From Sinimarinibacterium arenosum (GTDB lineage: Bacteria > Pseudomonadota > Gammaproteobacteria > Nevskiales > Nevskiaceae): DNA of 64,000 nucleotides. The DNA is taken from positions 62,001-126,000 of the forward strand of contig NZ_SUKF01000003.1 of NCBI RefSeq assembly GCF_005047655.1, given 5' to 3'. Below, piece after piece: positions 37,107 to 46,474 of this stretch. A program made the position numbers and the translations under genes. The number at the start of each line of letters is the position of its first letter. Position 1 is the stretch's first letter. The notes under the pieces were generated by a model. That model was not told the origin of the DNA and ran no database searches. It saw only the letters and a list, made by a program, of their open reading frames with translations.

Positions 37107-37871
37107 ATGGAAATGCCACCTTTGATTAGTATTGTGATTGCGGTATTCAATGGAGCAAAAACGCTACAGCAGTGCATCGCGAGCATTGAAAGTCAAACTT
37201 ACTCGCATAAAGAGCTAATCATCATGGATGGCGGCTCTACAGATGGAACTGTAGAAATTCTTGAAAGAAATGATGTGGCAATCGACTACTGGGAATCGCA
37301 GAAAGATCGAGGAATTGCCCACGCTTGGAATAAGGCATTAGAGCATGCATCTGGAGACTGGATTATATTTCTCGGCTCAGATGATCGGTTACATGATGTC
37401 GAGGTATTGTCAGATGTGGCAAATATTATTGCAGAGAGTAAAACAGTAGACTTGGTGTACGGCAGAATAATTTTTGAGGGCGGGGCCTATGATGGCTTAG
37501 AATTTGGTAGCCAGAACGACTTGGAAGTGATCAAGCGGCGAATGGCCGTGCCGCATACCGCCACATTTCACAGACGGAAACTTTTTACAGAGATTGGCAA
37601 GTTCGACGAGCAATTTCAGATTGCTATTGACTATGAGTTCTTTCTTAGAAAAAAACTAACAGCTCATTTTATGGACCGCATAGTTTGTGTGATGGGTGGC
37701 GTTGGGATGAGTTCATGCTTGGTTAAAAAATCCCTGAGTGAAAATAGACGGGCTCAAATAAAGAACCGCGCGGATTGGCGAGTCAAGATCGAGCTTTTGT
37801 ATGCTCTTTTCCTGTTGCGACATCAATTATTACATTGGCGCACCAAGGTTCGTATTCATGACAGTAACTAG
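37107..37871 (+). CDS. family 2 glycosyltransferase
   Basis: A 254-residue GT-A enzyme. LISIVIAVFNGAKTLQQCIASIESQTYSHKELIIMDGGSTDGT gives the nucleotide-binding half, and IIFLGSDDRLHD the DxD-like metal site. HTATFHRRKLF and IAIDYEFFLR complete the acceptor half. This is the WcaA/WcaE-like subgroup (DGGSTDGT with SDD). It adds one sugar to the repeat unit at the inner membrane. It overlaps the next gene by 14 nt, with AT-rich codon use. Donor and linkage unknown. Confidence 0.9.
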   Translation: MEMPPLISIVIAVFNGAKTLQQCIASIESQTYSHKELIIMDGGSTDGTVEILERNDVAIDYWESQKDRGIAHAWNKALEHASGDWIIFLGSDDRLHDVEVLSDVANIIAESKTVDLVYGRIIFEGGAYDGLEFGSQNDLEVIKRRMAVPHTATFHRRKLFTEIGKFDEQFQIAIDYEFFLRKKLTAHFMDRIVCVMGGVGMSSCLVKKSLSENRRAQIKNRADWRVKIELLYALFLLRHQLLHWRTKVRIHDSN

Positions 37872-38385
37872 CAGTCTTAAGAATCACAGAAGTGACTACA
37901 GGCAACGTTTAATAATCCGACTTTACCGTATCGCACATTGGGCATCTCAGCTTCGTAAAGTATCAAAGCTCTCGTGGCCTATTGTCTTGCCTATTTTGGT
38001 TGCTTATCGCTTCTTGACAGAATGGATCTTTCACCTTGAGCTTCCAGCTGCAACAAAGATTGGTCAGAGACTAATCATTGATCACGGCTTTGCATTGGTG
38101 GTGAATAAGCATGTATCGATCGGCGATGACTGTCGGTTGAGGCACTGTGTAACTATAGGATGCAAAGTTAATGCTGATGGGTCGCAAGGCGCGTCGCCGA
38201 GAATCGGCAATCGCGTTGATGTTGGTGCCGGTGCCATTATCATAGGCGATATTGTAATCGGGGATGATGTAGTCATTGGCGCCGGAGCAGTTGTGACTAA
38301 GACTGTGCCTCCGGGAGCAGTCGTTGTGGGAAATCCGGCTCGAGTCATCACGCAAAAATCTATGTTGGGGCCTGCGACGACATGA
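37858..38385 (+). CDS. hexapeptide-repeat O-acetyltransferase (CysE-like)
   Basis: A 175-residue left-handed beta-helix acyltransferase. The hexapeptide core IGQRLIIDHGFALVVNKHVSIGDDCRLRHCVTIG, ending in AGAVVTKTVPPGAVVVGNPARVI, is of the serine acetyltransferase type; HGFALVV replaces the usual HGxGIVI. The N-terminal helical part (about 1-60) is short, so it is not a full CysE. Inside a glycosyltransferase operon it more likely acetylates a sugar of the repeat unit. ATG 37858 overlaps the previous stop by 14 nt. The next gene starts at ATGA. Confidence 0.85.
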   Translation: MTVTSSLKNHRSDYRQRLIIRLYRIAHWASQLRKVSKLSWPIVLPILVAYRFLTEWIFHLELPAATKIGQRLIIDHGFALVVNKHVSIGDDCRLRHCVTIGCKVNADGSQGASPRIGNRVDVGAGAIIIGDIVIGDDVVIGAGAVVTKTVPPGAVVVGNPARVITQKSMLGPATT

Positions 38386-39614
38386 AGGTTCTTCATATTA
38401 ATGTTCGCCTTCAAGAAGGAGGTGCGGCGCGTGTTGCGTTAGATTTGCATCGTCATCTGCTAACCCTGAATGTTGAAAGTGTGTTTGCATATGGGTGGGG
38501 TGAAAATGGCGGCAAATCGTCGGGTGAGGCTTCCGTTCCGAAATGCTTTCAGGCTGGTCAACAATTTCAAGTGGCTGCAAATATGTTGCTTCACCGGTTG
38601 ATTGGAGTTGACTCCATTAAACCGCTAGGATTTGGTCGTAAACGCTTACTATGTGCAATCCATTGGGCGGATGTTGTTCACCTGCATGTAATCCATAGTC
38701 ACTTTCTTCCCTTGGATTGGTTGGTGCATGAGTTAGTCAGACTAAAAAAACCAGTGATCTGGACTGCGCACGATTACTGGATGCTGACCGGTCGGTGTGC
38801 TTTTACTGAAGAATGTCAAGGATGGCGTAGAGGATGTGGTGAGTGCCCAACCCAACAAAATTATCCACCGGCTCTTATGAATTATTCTGCCCATGAATTC
38901 AAGCGCAAGCGAAAAATCATTTCGTTGCTTGGTTCGCGGTTGCACGTGGTGACACCATCTGCCTTTGTCGCAAATGCAATTATTGATGGATTGCCAAATG
39001 TTGCGGTTAGTGTGATTCCAAACTGGGTAGATAGCGGGCTTGAGTCGGCGTTGAAGAATGTTCAGTTAAGTAATAGCTCAATCAGCTTCTCCGAAAAGTC
39101 AATTAAGGTGATTTTTATCGCGAGCGATCTATCAGATCCGACAAAGGTAGATCGCGCACTCGTTAATCAGCTCTTGGCCCTTCCACATATTGAGTTGCAT
39201 ACCGTGGGGAGTCAATCTCCTTTTTCTGGATCGAATGTAATCAACCATGGCAGGATTTCCGATCGAAAGCAGATAGTCGACGTCATTGTTCGAGCAGACG
39301 TGGCTTTGTTCACTTCTGAAAAAGACACCTTTGGCTTGGTAATGATCGAGGCTTTAGCTTGTGGCGTGCCGGTATTCGCAGTAAGTAGTATGGCAGCTGA
39401 AGAAGTCTTGTCAGTTTTAAATATTCTTCCTGTCGGCAGTTGCGAAGAAATTTATTGCTGTTTAAGAGACAAAGTCATTCCAGAGTGTTATTTAGGCGCC
39501 AGCCGTGCCAGTCTGCATAGAGATGCGCTGAAGAAGTATAGTCGTACTGTCTTAGCAGACAAGTATATCGACTTGTACAAGGCTGTGACTGGCCAATCGG
39601 ATGCCAATCAATGA
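38382..39614 (+). CDS. family 4 glycosyltransferase
   Basis: A 410-residue GT-B enzyme. The N-terminal half opens KVLHINVRLQEGGAARVALDLHRHL and includes PVIWTAHDYWMLTGRCAFTEECQGW with a Cys-rich patch (CGECPTQ), as in WcaC- and WbaZ-like enzymes. The C-terminal half has FTSEKDTFGLVMIEALACGVPVFAV, the E-x7-E donor-binding motif. It starts in a 4-nt overlap with the acetyltransferase and ends in a 4-nt overlap with the polymerase. Sugar specificity is not predictable. Confidence 0.9.
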   Translation: MKVLHINVRLQEGGAARVALDLHRHLLTLNVESVFAYGWGENGGKSSGEASVPKCFQAGQQFQVAANMLLHRLIGVDSIKPLGFGRKRLLCAIHWADVVHLHVIHSHFLPLDWLVHELVRLKKPVIWTAHDYWMLTGRCAFTEECQGWRRGCGECPTQQNYPPALMNYSAHEFKRKRKIISLLGSRLHVVTPSAFVANAIIDGLPNVAVSVIPNWVDSGLESALKNVQLSNSSISFSEKSIKVIFIASDLSDPTKVDRALVNQLLALPHIELHTVGSQSPFSGSNVINHGRISDRKQIVDVIVRADVALFTSEKDTFGLVMIEALACGVPVFAVSSMAAEEVLSVLNILPVGSCEEIYCCLRDKVIPECYLGASRASLHRDALKKYSRTVLADKYIDLYKAVTGQSDANQ

Positions 39615-40972
39615 TCTATAGATATCATAATAAAATATTGATTCATGAATATTTTATTGTGGGGACTTTTTTTGTATATTTATTTTCGTTCCCGTTTTTC
39701 TTTAGAAATTACGTCGGAATGGTGTACCCGCTTGTGTTGAATGGAATTCTGCTGTTAACTTTCGTTATCAGTGTATTATCAAGTGCGAGACTCAATCTGC
39801 AATGGAAACATCAAATTCCTGGCGCAGTGTGGTTAGGTATAGCTTTGTATTTCATTTATTTTCTTGTTTTGATGGTTGCATCTGCTGCTAATTATTATGA
39901 GCCTATAATCGCCGTATCTGCTATTTATGAGATCAGGGATCTTATTTTTATGCTATCAATAGCTTTGTTGCTTACTGACAATGGACTATTGATCGCATTG
40001 CGCACGTACGTAAATCTTTTAACTTGGTTTTCTGTTCTTGGTTTGTTTCTTATTGCACTTATCTATTTTGGCCTAGCCCGCCCAATAGAAACTGTTAATT
40101 TGGATAACATGTCCGGGGCTAGAGAAAGCATTCGACTATTTTATGGTATAGGCTACGTCTGGCCTGAATCATGGGTAGGCTCGTCATACGGTCTGGAGAG
40201 GTTGCAGTCATTCTCAGATGAGGCGGGAACTTTCGCATTTGCAGTTTTGCCGGCCATTTTTCTTGCCAAACATTGGAAAATGAAATACAAGGTGGCAATT
40301 TTAATTACCGCTCTTTTTTTTACATTCTCCATTGGTGCGATTATTATTTTTCTGATTATTGAAGGTATCAGCGCCATCAGATCATTTGGAATTGGAAGAA
40401 CTGGTACTAAACGAGTTATTAATTTGACTGGTTTTTTGATAATATTGCTTACATCTTTGAACCTAATTTCTATTAGTAATCAACCTATGTTAAGTCAATA
40501 TGTGTCCTCTAAGTACGAAATTAATGGGCGCCAAGAAACATCTATTGGGAATAGACTGGTTGCACTTAATGCTCTGGTGCCGCTAGTTGATAGCAATCCT
40601 TGGGGGTTTGGCTCTAATGCGGTGAGTACTTCGGTTAATCTGGCGGGAGGCGACTTGGCGATTGGCTGGTTTATTCCTGTGATTGAGGCTGGTGTGTTGG
40701 GCTGGTTTATGTATTTAGCTGCGTTCTGTCTTATATTGATGAATGCTCTACGGAACTATATTGCGACTTCTGATATCCGAAGCGTGTGTTCAGTAATTAT
40801 TTTAGTTAATGGCTATGCGGCATTCCAAAGGTCAGGCATTGATGCGAATGTGTGGCAGCTGTTTTGGTTGGTTGTCTACCTGCGAACGATTGGTCTGGGG
40901 CAAAAGGCGGCCAGCCATTTTTCGCTTGACGTAATCAGGCCTGTGAACTACTTGATACAGCGGAATAAATAA
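39611..40972 (+). CDS. wzy: Wzy-like O-antigen/EPS polymerase
   Basis: A 453-residue membrane protein with about ten to twelve hydrophobic segments. A long periplasmic loop at about 150-220 contains a RESIRLFYGIGYVWPESW stretch and SFSDEAGTFAFA. A second loop holds ETSIGNRLVALNALVPLVDSNPWGFGSNAV, with the G-N-R and NPWGFG pattern seen in Wzy/O-antigen ligase proteins. It would polymerise flipped repeat units. Proximity to wzx supports this, since Wzy is poorly conserved in sequence. A ligase function cannot be excluded. Confidence 0.78.
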   Translation: MIYRYHNKILIHEYFIVGTFFVYLFSFPFFFRNYVGMVYPLVLNGILLLTFVISVLSSARLNLQWKHQIPGAVWLGIALYFIYFLVLMVASAANYYEPIIAVSAIYEIRDLIFMLSIALLLTDNGLLIALRTYVNLLTWFSVLGLFLIALIYFGLARPIETVNLDNMSGARESIRLFYGIGYVWPESWVGSSYGLERLQSFSDEAGTFAFAVLPAIFLAKHWKMKYKVAILITALFFTFSIGAIIIFLIIEGISAIRSFGIGRTGTKRVINLTGFLIILLTSLNLISISNQPMLSQYVSSKYEINGRQETSIGNRLVALNALVPLVDSNPWGFGSNAVSTSVNLAGGDLAIGWFIPVIEAGVLGWFMYLAAFCLILMNALRNYIATSDIRSVCSVIILVNGYAAFQRSGIDANVWQLFWLVVYLRTIGLGQKAASHFSLDVIRPVNYLIQRNK

Positions 40973-41718
40973 TGGAATGCAATTTAATTACCGTTATTAC
41001 AATTACCTTCAACAACATAGATGGACTTCTGGCTACAGCCAATTCTGTAAACGACCAAAAAACTGATAAAATTGAATGGGTTGTAATTGATGGCGGCTCG
41101 AATGATGGAACTTCAAAGTTCCTGGATGAATGTGACTTTGTGGCAAGATATATCTCTGAACGTGATAATGGTATTTATGATGCCATGCAAAAGGGACTGC
41201 ATTTGGCTGGAGGCAATAGGATCGTATTCCTGAATGCTGGTGATGTCTTTGCTGATTCTGATGCCGGTGAGTATATTATCAGCCATCACACGGATGCTGA
41301 CGTTTGCTTTTATGCTTGTAGAGTTTCCGGATTGGGCGTGGATTACATACGGAAGCCTAGGCCATTAAGCAGTGCTTCATATTCAGTGCCGGCAGTACAA
41401 CAGGCAACAGTTTATAAGCGTGATGTGTTGCTCAGTATCGAATGGCCTACCCAGTATAGGGTGTGTGGTGACTTCGCCTTGGCTGCGCAGTTGTTGGCCC
41501 GCAATGCAACTTATTATTGCGACAACAGGGTTGTAGCTCAGTTTGAGTTGGGCGGTGTTTCGACTTTGAGGCCTTTGGCTCTGGGGTTGGAGGCATATAA
41601 TATCCAAACGCAGATCTTGGAATTGCCACTATCTTTGAAAATCTTACATTTTTCCCGAAGGTTATTGACTGGATATTTTGTTCTCGCTTCGTATCGTCTG
41701 AGGGCTTTGTTTCATTAA
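40972..41718 (+). CDS. family 2 glycosyltransferase
   Basis: A 248-residue GT-A enzyme with ITVITITFNNIDGLLATANSV, IEWVVIDGGSNDGTSKFL, the YISERDNGIYDAMQKGLHLA segment typical of WcaE/RfbG-like transferases, and FLNAGDVFAD as the metal site. The start overlaps the stop of wzy by one base. It is the last gene of the AT-rich cassette; GC content rises sharply after it. It is distantly related to the GT2 at 37107, and both carry DGGS-x-DGT. Confidence 0.9.
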   Translation: MECNLITVITITFNNIDGLLATANSVNDQKTDKIEWVVIDGGSNDGTSKFLDECDFVARYISERDNGIYDAMQKGLHLAGGNRIVFLNAGDVFADSDAGEYIISHHTDADVCFYACRVSGLGVDYIRKPRPLSSASYSVPAVQQATVYKRDVLLSIEWPTQYRVCGDFALAAQLLARNATYYCDNRVVAQFELGGVSTLRPLALGLEAYNIQTQILELPLSLKILHFSRRLLTGYFVLASYRLRALFH

Positions 41719-41832
41719 CTGCGCACGATATCGATGATTTGGCATAATCAGAATTTGTCCAAATTTCAGTCGCCCGCAGGTTTCCGTGGCCGATTAGCAC
41801 TGGTTGTTGAGCTGACGAAAGGATGGTAATCA

Positions 41833-42080
41833 GTGGTTTTTCGGCAGAAAGCGCATATCGGCGTGGATGGCGAGGCGGGGCTGACGCGCGCCGTGGTGGC
41901 GGCGCCTGCCAACGTCAACGATGTCACGCAGGCGCATGCATGCCTGCATGGCGATGAGATCGATGCGTTCGCGATGTCGGCTATCAGGGCGTGGCCAAAC
42001 GTCCCGAGAGCCGGGACAAGGCCGTCACTTTGCACGTCGCGATTAAGCCGGGCCAACGCAAAGTGTTTCCGGACACGCCA
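41833..42080 (+). pseudogene. IS5-family transposase internal remnant
   Basis: Frame one reads KAHIGVDGEAGLTRAVV and then NVNDVTQAHACLHGDE, the DDE core of IS5-type transposases. After a frameshift near 41971 another frame continues VGYQGVAKRPESRDK and LHVAIKPGQRKV. Both ends are missing and no terminal inverted repeat is seen. It lies at the right edge of the AT-rich cassette. The rest of the gap 41719-42273 contains nothing else that I recognise. Confidence 0.75.
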
Positions 42081-42273
42081 CTCCGCTAGTTGCTTGACGA
42101 GTTGGATTGCTTGTGAATGGAGGTTGCTGATCAATTTCATTCCAAGCTATCGATATATGACACGTCTGGTATAGCCTTCTTGTGGCTATCAAGATCATTG
42201 AAATTGAGGGGTATGGTGGAGGCGATGTCTACGTTATCAAAAAAATATTGAATGACGACCATGGAATCAGGTT

Positions 42274-42855
42274 ATGACTGACTTAGAGGCTGTTCAGAAA
42301 CTCAATGAATTCCGGCTCCCTCCTGGCTTTCGCGGACGCTCTGCGGTAGTTGTACAACTTTGGTGGATGGTGCAGGGCACCTTGTTTGGCCTGTCGCCGC
42401 AATTTATGTACGGATGGAGGCGGTGGCTGCTCAGGCTGTTTGGCGCCCGGGTAGATGCTGGCGCCATCATTCGCCCGACGGTGCGAATCACGTATCCATG
42501 GAAGGTGATAATCGGTGAACGCGCCTGGATTGGCGACGATGTGGTCTTGTACAGCTTGGGTCTGATTACCATTGGCGCTCATGCGGTCGTTTCCCAGCGG
42601 TCGTATTTGTGCACGGGCGGCCACGACTACACGAGGCCTACGTTTGATATTTATGCCGAGCCCATCGTGATTGGCCCACAGGCTTGGTTAGCGACGGACG
42701 TGTTTGTCGCGCCCGGTGTAGTGATTGGTGAAGAGACAGTAGTTGGGGCACGGAGTTCGGTCTTCAAAAGCCTTCCTGCTGGTGTGGTTGCGCGAGGCTC
42801 CCCTGCAAAAGTCGTAGGCGCGCGCAAGAGGGATGATCGGGTGGTGTCTGCATGA
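42274..42855 (+). CDS. WcaF-like colanic acid acetyltransferase
   Basis: A 193-residue hexapeptide acyltransferase. It starts with FRLPPGFRGRSAVVVQLWW, the WcaF-type N-terminus, then RLFGARVDAGAIIRPTVRITYPWKVIIG, a CTGGHDYTRPTFD loop with the catalytic histidine, and ARGSPAKVVGAR at the end. It acetylates a sugar, probably fucose, of the repeat unit. It overlaps the next gene by 4 nt. GC content and codon use are back to the chromosomal norm. Confidence 0.9.
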   Translation: MTDLEAVQKLNEFRLPPGFRGRSAVVVQLWWMVQGTLFGLSPQFMYGWRRWLLRLFGARVDAGAIIRPTVRITYPWKVIIGERAWIGDDVVLYSLGLITIGAHAVVSQRSYLCTGGHDYTRPTFDIYAEPIVIGPQAWLATDVFVAPGVVIGEETVVGARSSVFKSLPAGVVARGSPAKVVGARKRDDRVVSA

Positions 42856-44168
42856 AGCTCTTGATCGCCGGCCTCAACTATTTCCCTGAGCCCACCGGTA
42901 CCGGCAAGTACACCGGTGAAATGGCGGCGTGGCTGGCGTCACGTGGCCACTCCGTTGAAGCAATCTGTGGGTTGCCGCATTACCCGGCCTGGGAGGTGGA
43001 TGCACGGTATGCGCAGCTGCATGCGGATGGCGGCATGCAGGTGGAAACGCTGGATGGGGTGCGGGTGGTGCGTGTGGCGCATCACGTGCCGTCTGCGAGC
43101 GGCCTGACTGCCAAGGCCCGCATATGGATTGAGACGAGCTTTACCTTGTCCGCAGCTCGGTTTTGGCTGCCGCGCCTGTTTTCTCGGGCGAAGCCGGATG
43201 TGATTGTGGTGATGATGCCGCCAATGCAGATGGGTGTGTGGCCGTTGATCTATGGCATGATTCGCCGAGTTCCCTGGGTCTTACACGTTCAGGATTTGCA
43301 GGTGGATGCGGCCCTGCGCCTCAACATGCTCAAAGGGGGCGTGCTGGGGCGTGTGCTGTACTGGGTAGAATCGTTTTTGTTGCGAAGGGCAACGGTGGTT
43401 TCAACGATCACCGAGGCTATGCGCCGGCGGGTGGTGGAGAAGGGGGCAAGTCCCGACCGAGCCTGGTTGTTCCCGAATTGGGCGGACATTGAGACCGTGC
43501 GGCCCCTGCTGCCACAGGCCCCGTCGGTGCAGGCCATGCGCGCGGAGCTCGGTGTGCCGGATGCGGGTGGTGAATGTGAGCAGGCTGCTACGGTGTTGGT
43601 GTTGTACGCCGGCAACATGGGGGAAAAGCAGGGCCTGGATCTGGTCTTACAGGCGGCGGCCCGTCTGCGCGGCGACGCGCGGATTCGCTTTGCGATGGTG
43701 GGCGCGGGTGCAGCGCGCGCGCGGCTGGTGGCGCAGGCAGCGGAGTTGGGTTTGACCAATCTTGTCTTTGCGCCCGTCCAACCTTTGGAGCGCCTGCCGG
43801 TGATGTTGGCGGCCGGGGATGTGCATCTGGTTGTTCAGCAGCGTGCTGCGGCAGACTTGGTGATGCCATCCAAGTTGACGAATATTCTTGCGGCCGGGCG
43901 CGCCTGCGTGGCGACGGCCGATGCGGGGACGGCGCTGGCAGATGTTGTCGCGGGGACGCGAGGCAGCGGTGAGGCGAAGCCCACTGGCGTGATTTGTGCG
44001 GCGGAGGATGTCGACGCGTTGGCGACGGCCATCCGCCGCTTGGCGGACGACGCCGTGCTGCGCGAGATCTGTGGCCGCAACGCGCGCGCGTATGCTGAAG
44101 CGTATCTGGATCGCGATGCGATTCTGGCGAGGTTCGAACAGCAGTTGGCTGAATTGGTTACGCCGTAG
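42852..44168 (+). CDS. wcaI: WcaI-like family 4 glycosyltransferase
   Basis: A 438-residue GT-B enzyme. The N-terminus KLLIAGLNYFPEPTGTGKYT and GLPHYPAWEVDARY segment are specific to colanic acid WcaI-type proteins. Later come WVLHVQDLQVDAALRLNM, SPDRAWLFPNWADIETVRP, LYAGNMGEKQGLDLVLQAA and VMPSKLTNILAAGRACVATA. It acts on the lipid-linked repeat unit; WcaI is usually considered a fucosyltransferase. It sits with gmd and fcl immediately downstream, which make GDP-fucose. Confidence 0.92.
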   Translation: MKLLIAGLNYFPEPTGTGKYTGEMAAWLASRGHSVEAICGLPHYPAWEVDARYAQLHADGGMQVETLDGVRVVRVAHHVPSASGLTAKARIWIETSFTLSAARFWLPRLFSRAKPDVIVVMMPPMQMGVWPLIYGMIRRVPWVLHVQDLQVDAALRLNMLKGGVLGRVLYWVESFLLRRATVVSTITEAMRRRVVEKGASPDRAWLFPNWADIETVRPLLPQAPSVQAMRAELGVPDAGGECEQAATVLVLYAGNMGEKQGLDLVLQAAARLRGDARIRFAMVGAGAARARLVAQAAELGLTNLVFAPVQPLERLPVMLAAGDVHLVVQQRAAADLVMPSKLTNILAAGRACVATADAGTALADVVAGTRGSGEAKPTGVICAAEDVDALATAIRRLADDAVLREICGRNARAYAEAYLDRDAILARFEQQLAELVTP

Positions 44169-44216
44169 ACGTTATTTAGTGCGGTGGGTTCCGAGAAATT
44201 TTCTGGAAGGTTTGGA

Positions 44217-45329
44217 ATGAAGCGAGCGTTGATTACTGGTGTGACGGGGCAGGACGGGGCCTATCTGGCAGAGTTGCTGCTGAAGAAGGGCTATGAGGTG
44301 CATGGCATCAAGCGCCGTGCGTCGCTGTTCAATACGGATCGTGTGGATCACCTGTATCAGGATCCGCATGTCGAGAACCGGCACTTCATTCTTCATTACG
44401 GGGATCTGACCGATTCCACCAACCTGATCCGGCTGGTGCAGCAGATCCGTCCTGATGAGGTGTACAACCTGGGCGCGCAGTCACACGTGGCGGTGTCTTT
44501 TGAAAGCCCGGAGTACACGGCCGATACCGATGCGCTTGGCGCACTGCGGTTGCTGGAGGCGATTCGCATTGCCGGTCTGGAAAAGACGACGCGCTTCTAT
44601 CAGGCTTCGACGTCCGAACTGTACGGTCTCGTCCAAGAAATTCCGCAGAAGGAAACCACGCCGTTCTATCCGCGCTCTCCGTATGCGGTGGCCAAGCTGT
44701 ATGCCTTCTGGATCACGGTGAACTATCGCGAGTCCTACGGCATGTATGCCTGCAACGGCATTCTGTTCAATCATGAATCTCCCCTGCGTGGGGAGACGTT
44801 TGTGACACGCAAGATCACGCGCGCCATTGCACGCATTGCCCTGGGTCTTCAGGATTGCTTGTATCTCGGCAATATGGATTCTTTGCGCGACTGGGGCCAT
44901 GCACGTGATTACGTTGAAATGCAGTGGCTCATGTTGCAGCAGGAACAGCCCGAGGATTTTGTTATCGCCACCGGGGTGCAGTACTCCGTGCGCCAGTTCG
45001 TGGATCGTGCTGCCGCTGAGCTGGGTATCGCTCTGGATTGGCAGGGCCAGGGTGTTGATGAGGTCGGCATCGTTGCGTCGGTATCCCGGCCGGATGTCGT
45101 GGTCAAACCTGGGCAGAAGATCGTAGCGGTGGATCCGCGTTATTTCCGTCCTGCGGAAGTCGAAACCCTTTTGGGTGATCCGACCAAGGCCAAGGAAAAG
45201 TTGGGATGGGTGCCGACAACGTCCTTCGAGGATCTGGTCAAGGAGATGGTGTCTGAGGACTTGCAGTCGGCCAAGCGGGATGCCTTGGTGAAGCAAGCCG
45301 GCTTCAAGGCTTTTGATTATCACGAGTGA
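44217..45329 (+). CDS. gmd: GDP-mannose 4,6-dehydratase
   Basis: A 370-residue extended SDR turning GDP-mannose into GDP-4-keto-6-deoxymannose. The NADP motif [15 protein letters not shown] is at residues 8-22, followed by [53 protein letters not shown] with the catalytic Thr/Glu/Tyr/Lys, and [24 protein letters not shown] 44217 follows GGAAGG; an in-frame start at 44184 would add 11 residues. Its stop overlaps the start of fcl. Confidence 0.97.
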   Translation: MKRALITGVTGQDGAYLAELLLKKGYEVHGIKRRASLFNTDRVDHLYQDPHVENRHFILHYGDLTDSTNLIRLVQQIRPDEVYNLGAQSHVAVSFESPEYTADTDALGALRLLEAIRIAGLEKTTRFYQASTSELYGLVQEIPQKETTPFYPRSPYAVAKLYAFWITVNYRESYGMYACNGILFNHESPLRGETFVTRKITRAIARIALGLQDCLYLGNMDSLRDWGHARDYVEMQWLMLQQEQPEDFVIATGVQYSVRQFVDRAAAELGIALDWQGQGVDEVGIVASVSRPDVVVKPGQKIVAVDPRYFRPAEVETLLGDPTKAKEKLGWVPTTSFEDLVKEMVSEDLQSAKRDALVKQAGFKAFDYHE

Positions 45330-46279
45330 GCCGGTCTATGGACTTGGATGCACGCATTTATGTTGCTGGACACCGCGGATTGGCGGGTTCAGCAATCGTT
45401 CGCGCGCTGGGTAATGCGGGCTATCGGAATCTGGTCGTGTGTACGCACGCTGAGCTCGATCTGACGTCGCAAGCCCAGGTCGAGGCGTTTTTCCAATCTC
45501 AGCGCCCTGAGTATGTGTTCCTCGCCGCAGCCAAGGTCGGAGGGATTCAGGCGAACAACAGTTTTCCGGCTGAGTTCATTCGCGATAACTTGGTGATTCA
45601 GACCAACGTGATCCACTCGGCTTGGGCGAGTGGGGTGCGTAAGCTGCAATTTCTCGGCTCGTCATGTATTTATCCCAAGCTGGCGCCGCAGCCGATGCCT
45701 GAGACTTGCTTGCTTACAGGGCCGCTGGAGCCGACCAACGAGTGGTATGCGGTCGCCAAGATCGCTGGTATCAAGATGTGCCAGGCCTATCGTCGTCAGT
45801 ACGGGTTTGATGCCATTTCGCTGATGCCGACCAACCTATACGGCCCCGGGGACAACTTTCATCTCGATAACTCACATGTGATGCCGGCGCTGATTCGAAA
45901 ATTCCACGAGGCAAAGCAGCGCGGCGATCATCAAGTGGTCATGTGGGGTACCGGGACCCCACGACGCGAATTCTTGCATGTTGACGATCTGGGCGCGGCG
46001 GCGGTTTATCTGATGCAGCATTACTCAGGTGAGGACATCGTCAATGTGGGTGTTGGCGATGATGTGACAATCCGCGAGTTGGCGGAGACGATCAAGGCTG
46101 TCGTCGGATATGACGGCGAAATCGTTCAGGATCTGGGTAAACCGGATGGGACTCCGCGGAAATTGATGGATGTCGGGCGGCTTTCGCATCTCGGCTGGCG
46201 TGCGCGGATTGGCTTGCGTGAGGGGATTGAGCAGACGTATCGGTGGTTTTTGGAACACCAAGGGGATTTTCGGGGCTGA
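45326..46279 (+). CDS. fcl: GDP-L-fucose synthase
   Basis: A 317-residue SDR completing GDP-L-fucose synthesis by 3,5-epimerisation and reduction. [18 protein letters not shown] is the NADP motif near residues 11-28. [44 protein letters not shown] and [19 protein letters not shown] carry the catalytic Ser, Tyr and Lys. GTG 45326 overlaps gmd by 4 nt; ATG 45338 is an alternative. GDP-fucose fits the colanic-like character of the locus. Confidence 0.97.
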   Translation: MSRSMDLDARIYVAGHRGLAGSAIVRALGNAGYRNLVVCTHAELDLTSQAQVEAFFQSQRPEYVFLAAAKVGGIQANNSFPAEFIRDNLVIQTNVIHSAWASGVRKLQFLGSSCIYPKLAPQPMPETCLLTGPLEPTNEWYAVAKIAGIKMCQAYRRQYGFDAISLMPTNLYGPGDNFHLDNSHVMPALIRKFHEAKQRGDHQVVMWGTGTPRREFLHVDDLGAAAVYLMQHYSGEDIVNVGVGDDVTIRELAETIKAVVGYDGEIVQDLGKPDGTPRKLMDVGRLSHLGWRARIGLREGIEQTYRWFLEHQGDFRG

Positions 46280-46293
46280 GTGCAGGGGGTGAA

Positions 46294-46338
46294 CGTCTCG
46301 ATACGCCCCGTATCACGGGCCACTCGATGCGAGCGGGT
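46294..46338. repeat. REP-like copy between fcl and wza
   Basis: Reads gtctcgatac, stem GCCC/GGGC around a gtatca-type loop, then cactcgatgcgagcggg. Single copy with a slightly divergent right arm. It lies 15 bp after the fcl stop. Confidence 0.78.
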
Positions 46339-46474
46339 TGGGTGAGGGCGAGCATTGAGGTGTGCCGGGTGGGCGACGTCGATAATTGTTCTTGTAGAAT
46401 GGATCAATAGGGGCGGGTTCTTCGTGGCGGCGTCTGCTTTCGCATGAACTTGCGCGATAAATGAAACAGAGTGG

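Noticed and set aside
37858-38385. A second cysE
   Set aside because: The acyltransferase core is CysE-like, but the N-terminal domain is truncated and the gene lies in a glycosyltransferase operon. Sugar acetylation is more likely.
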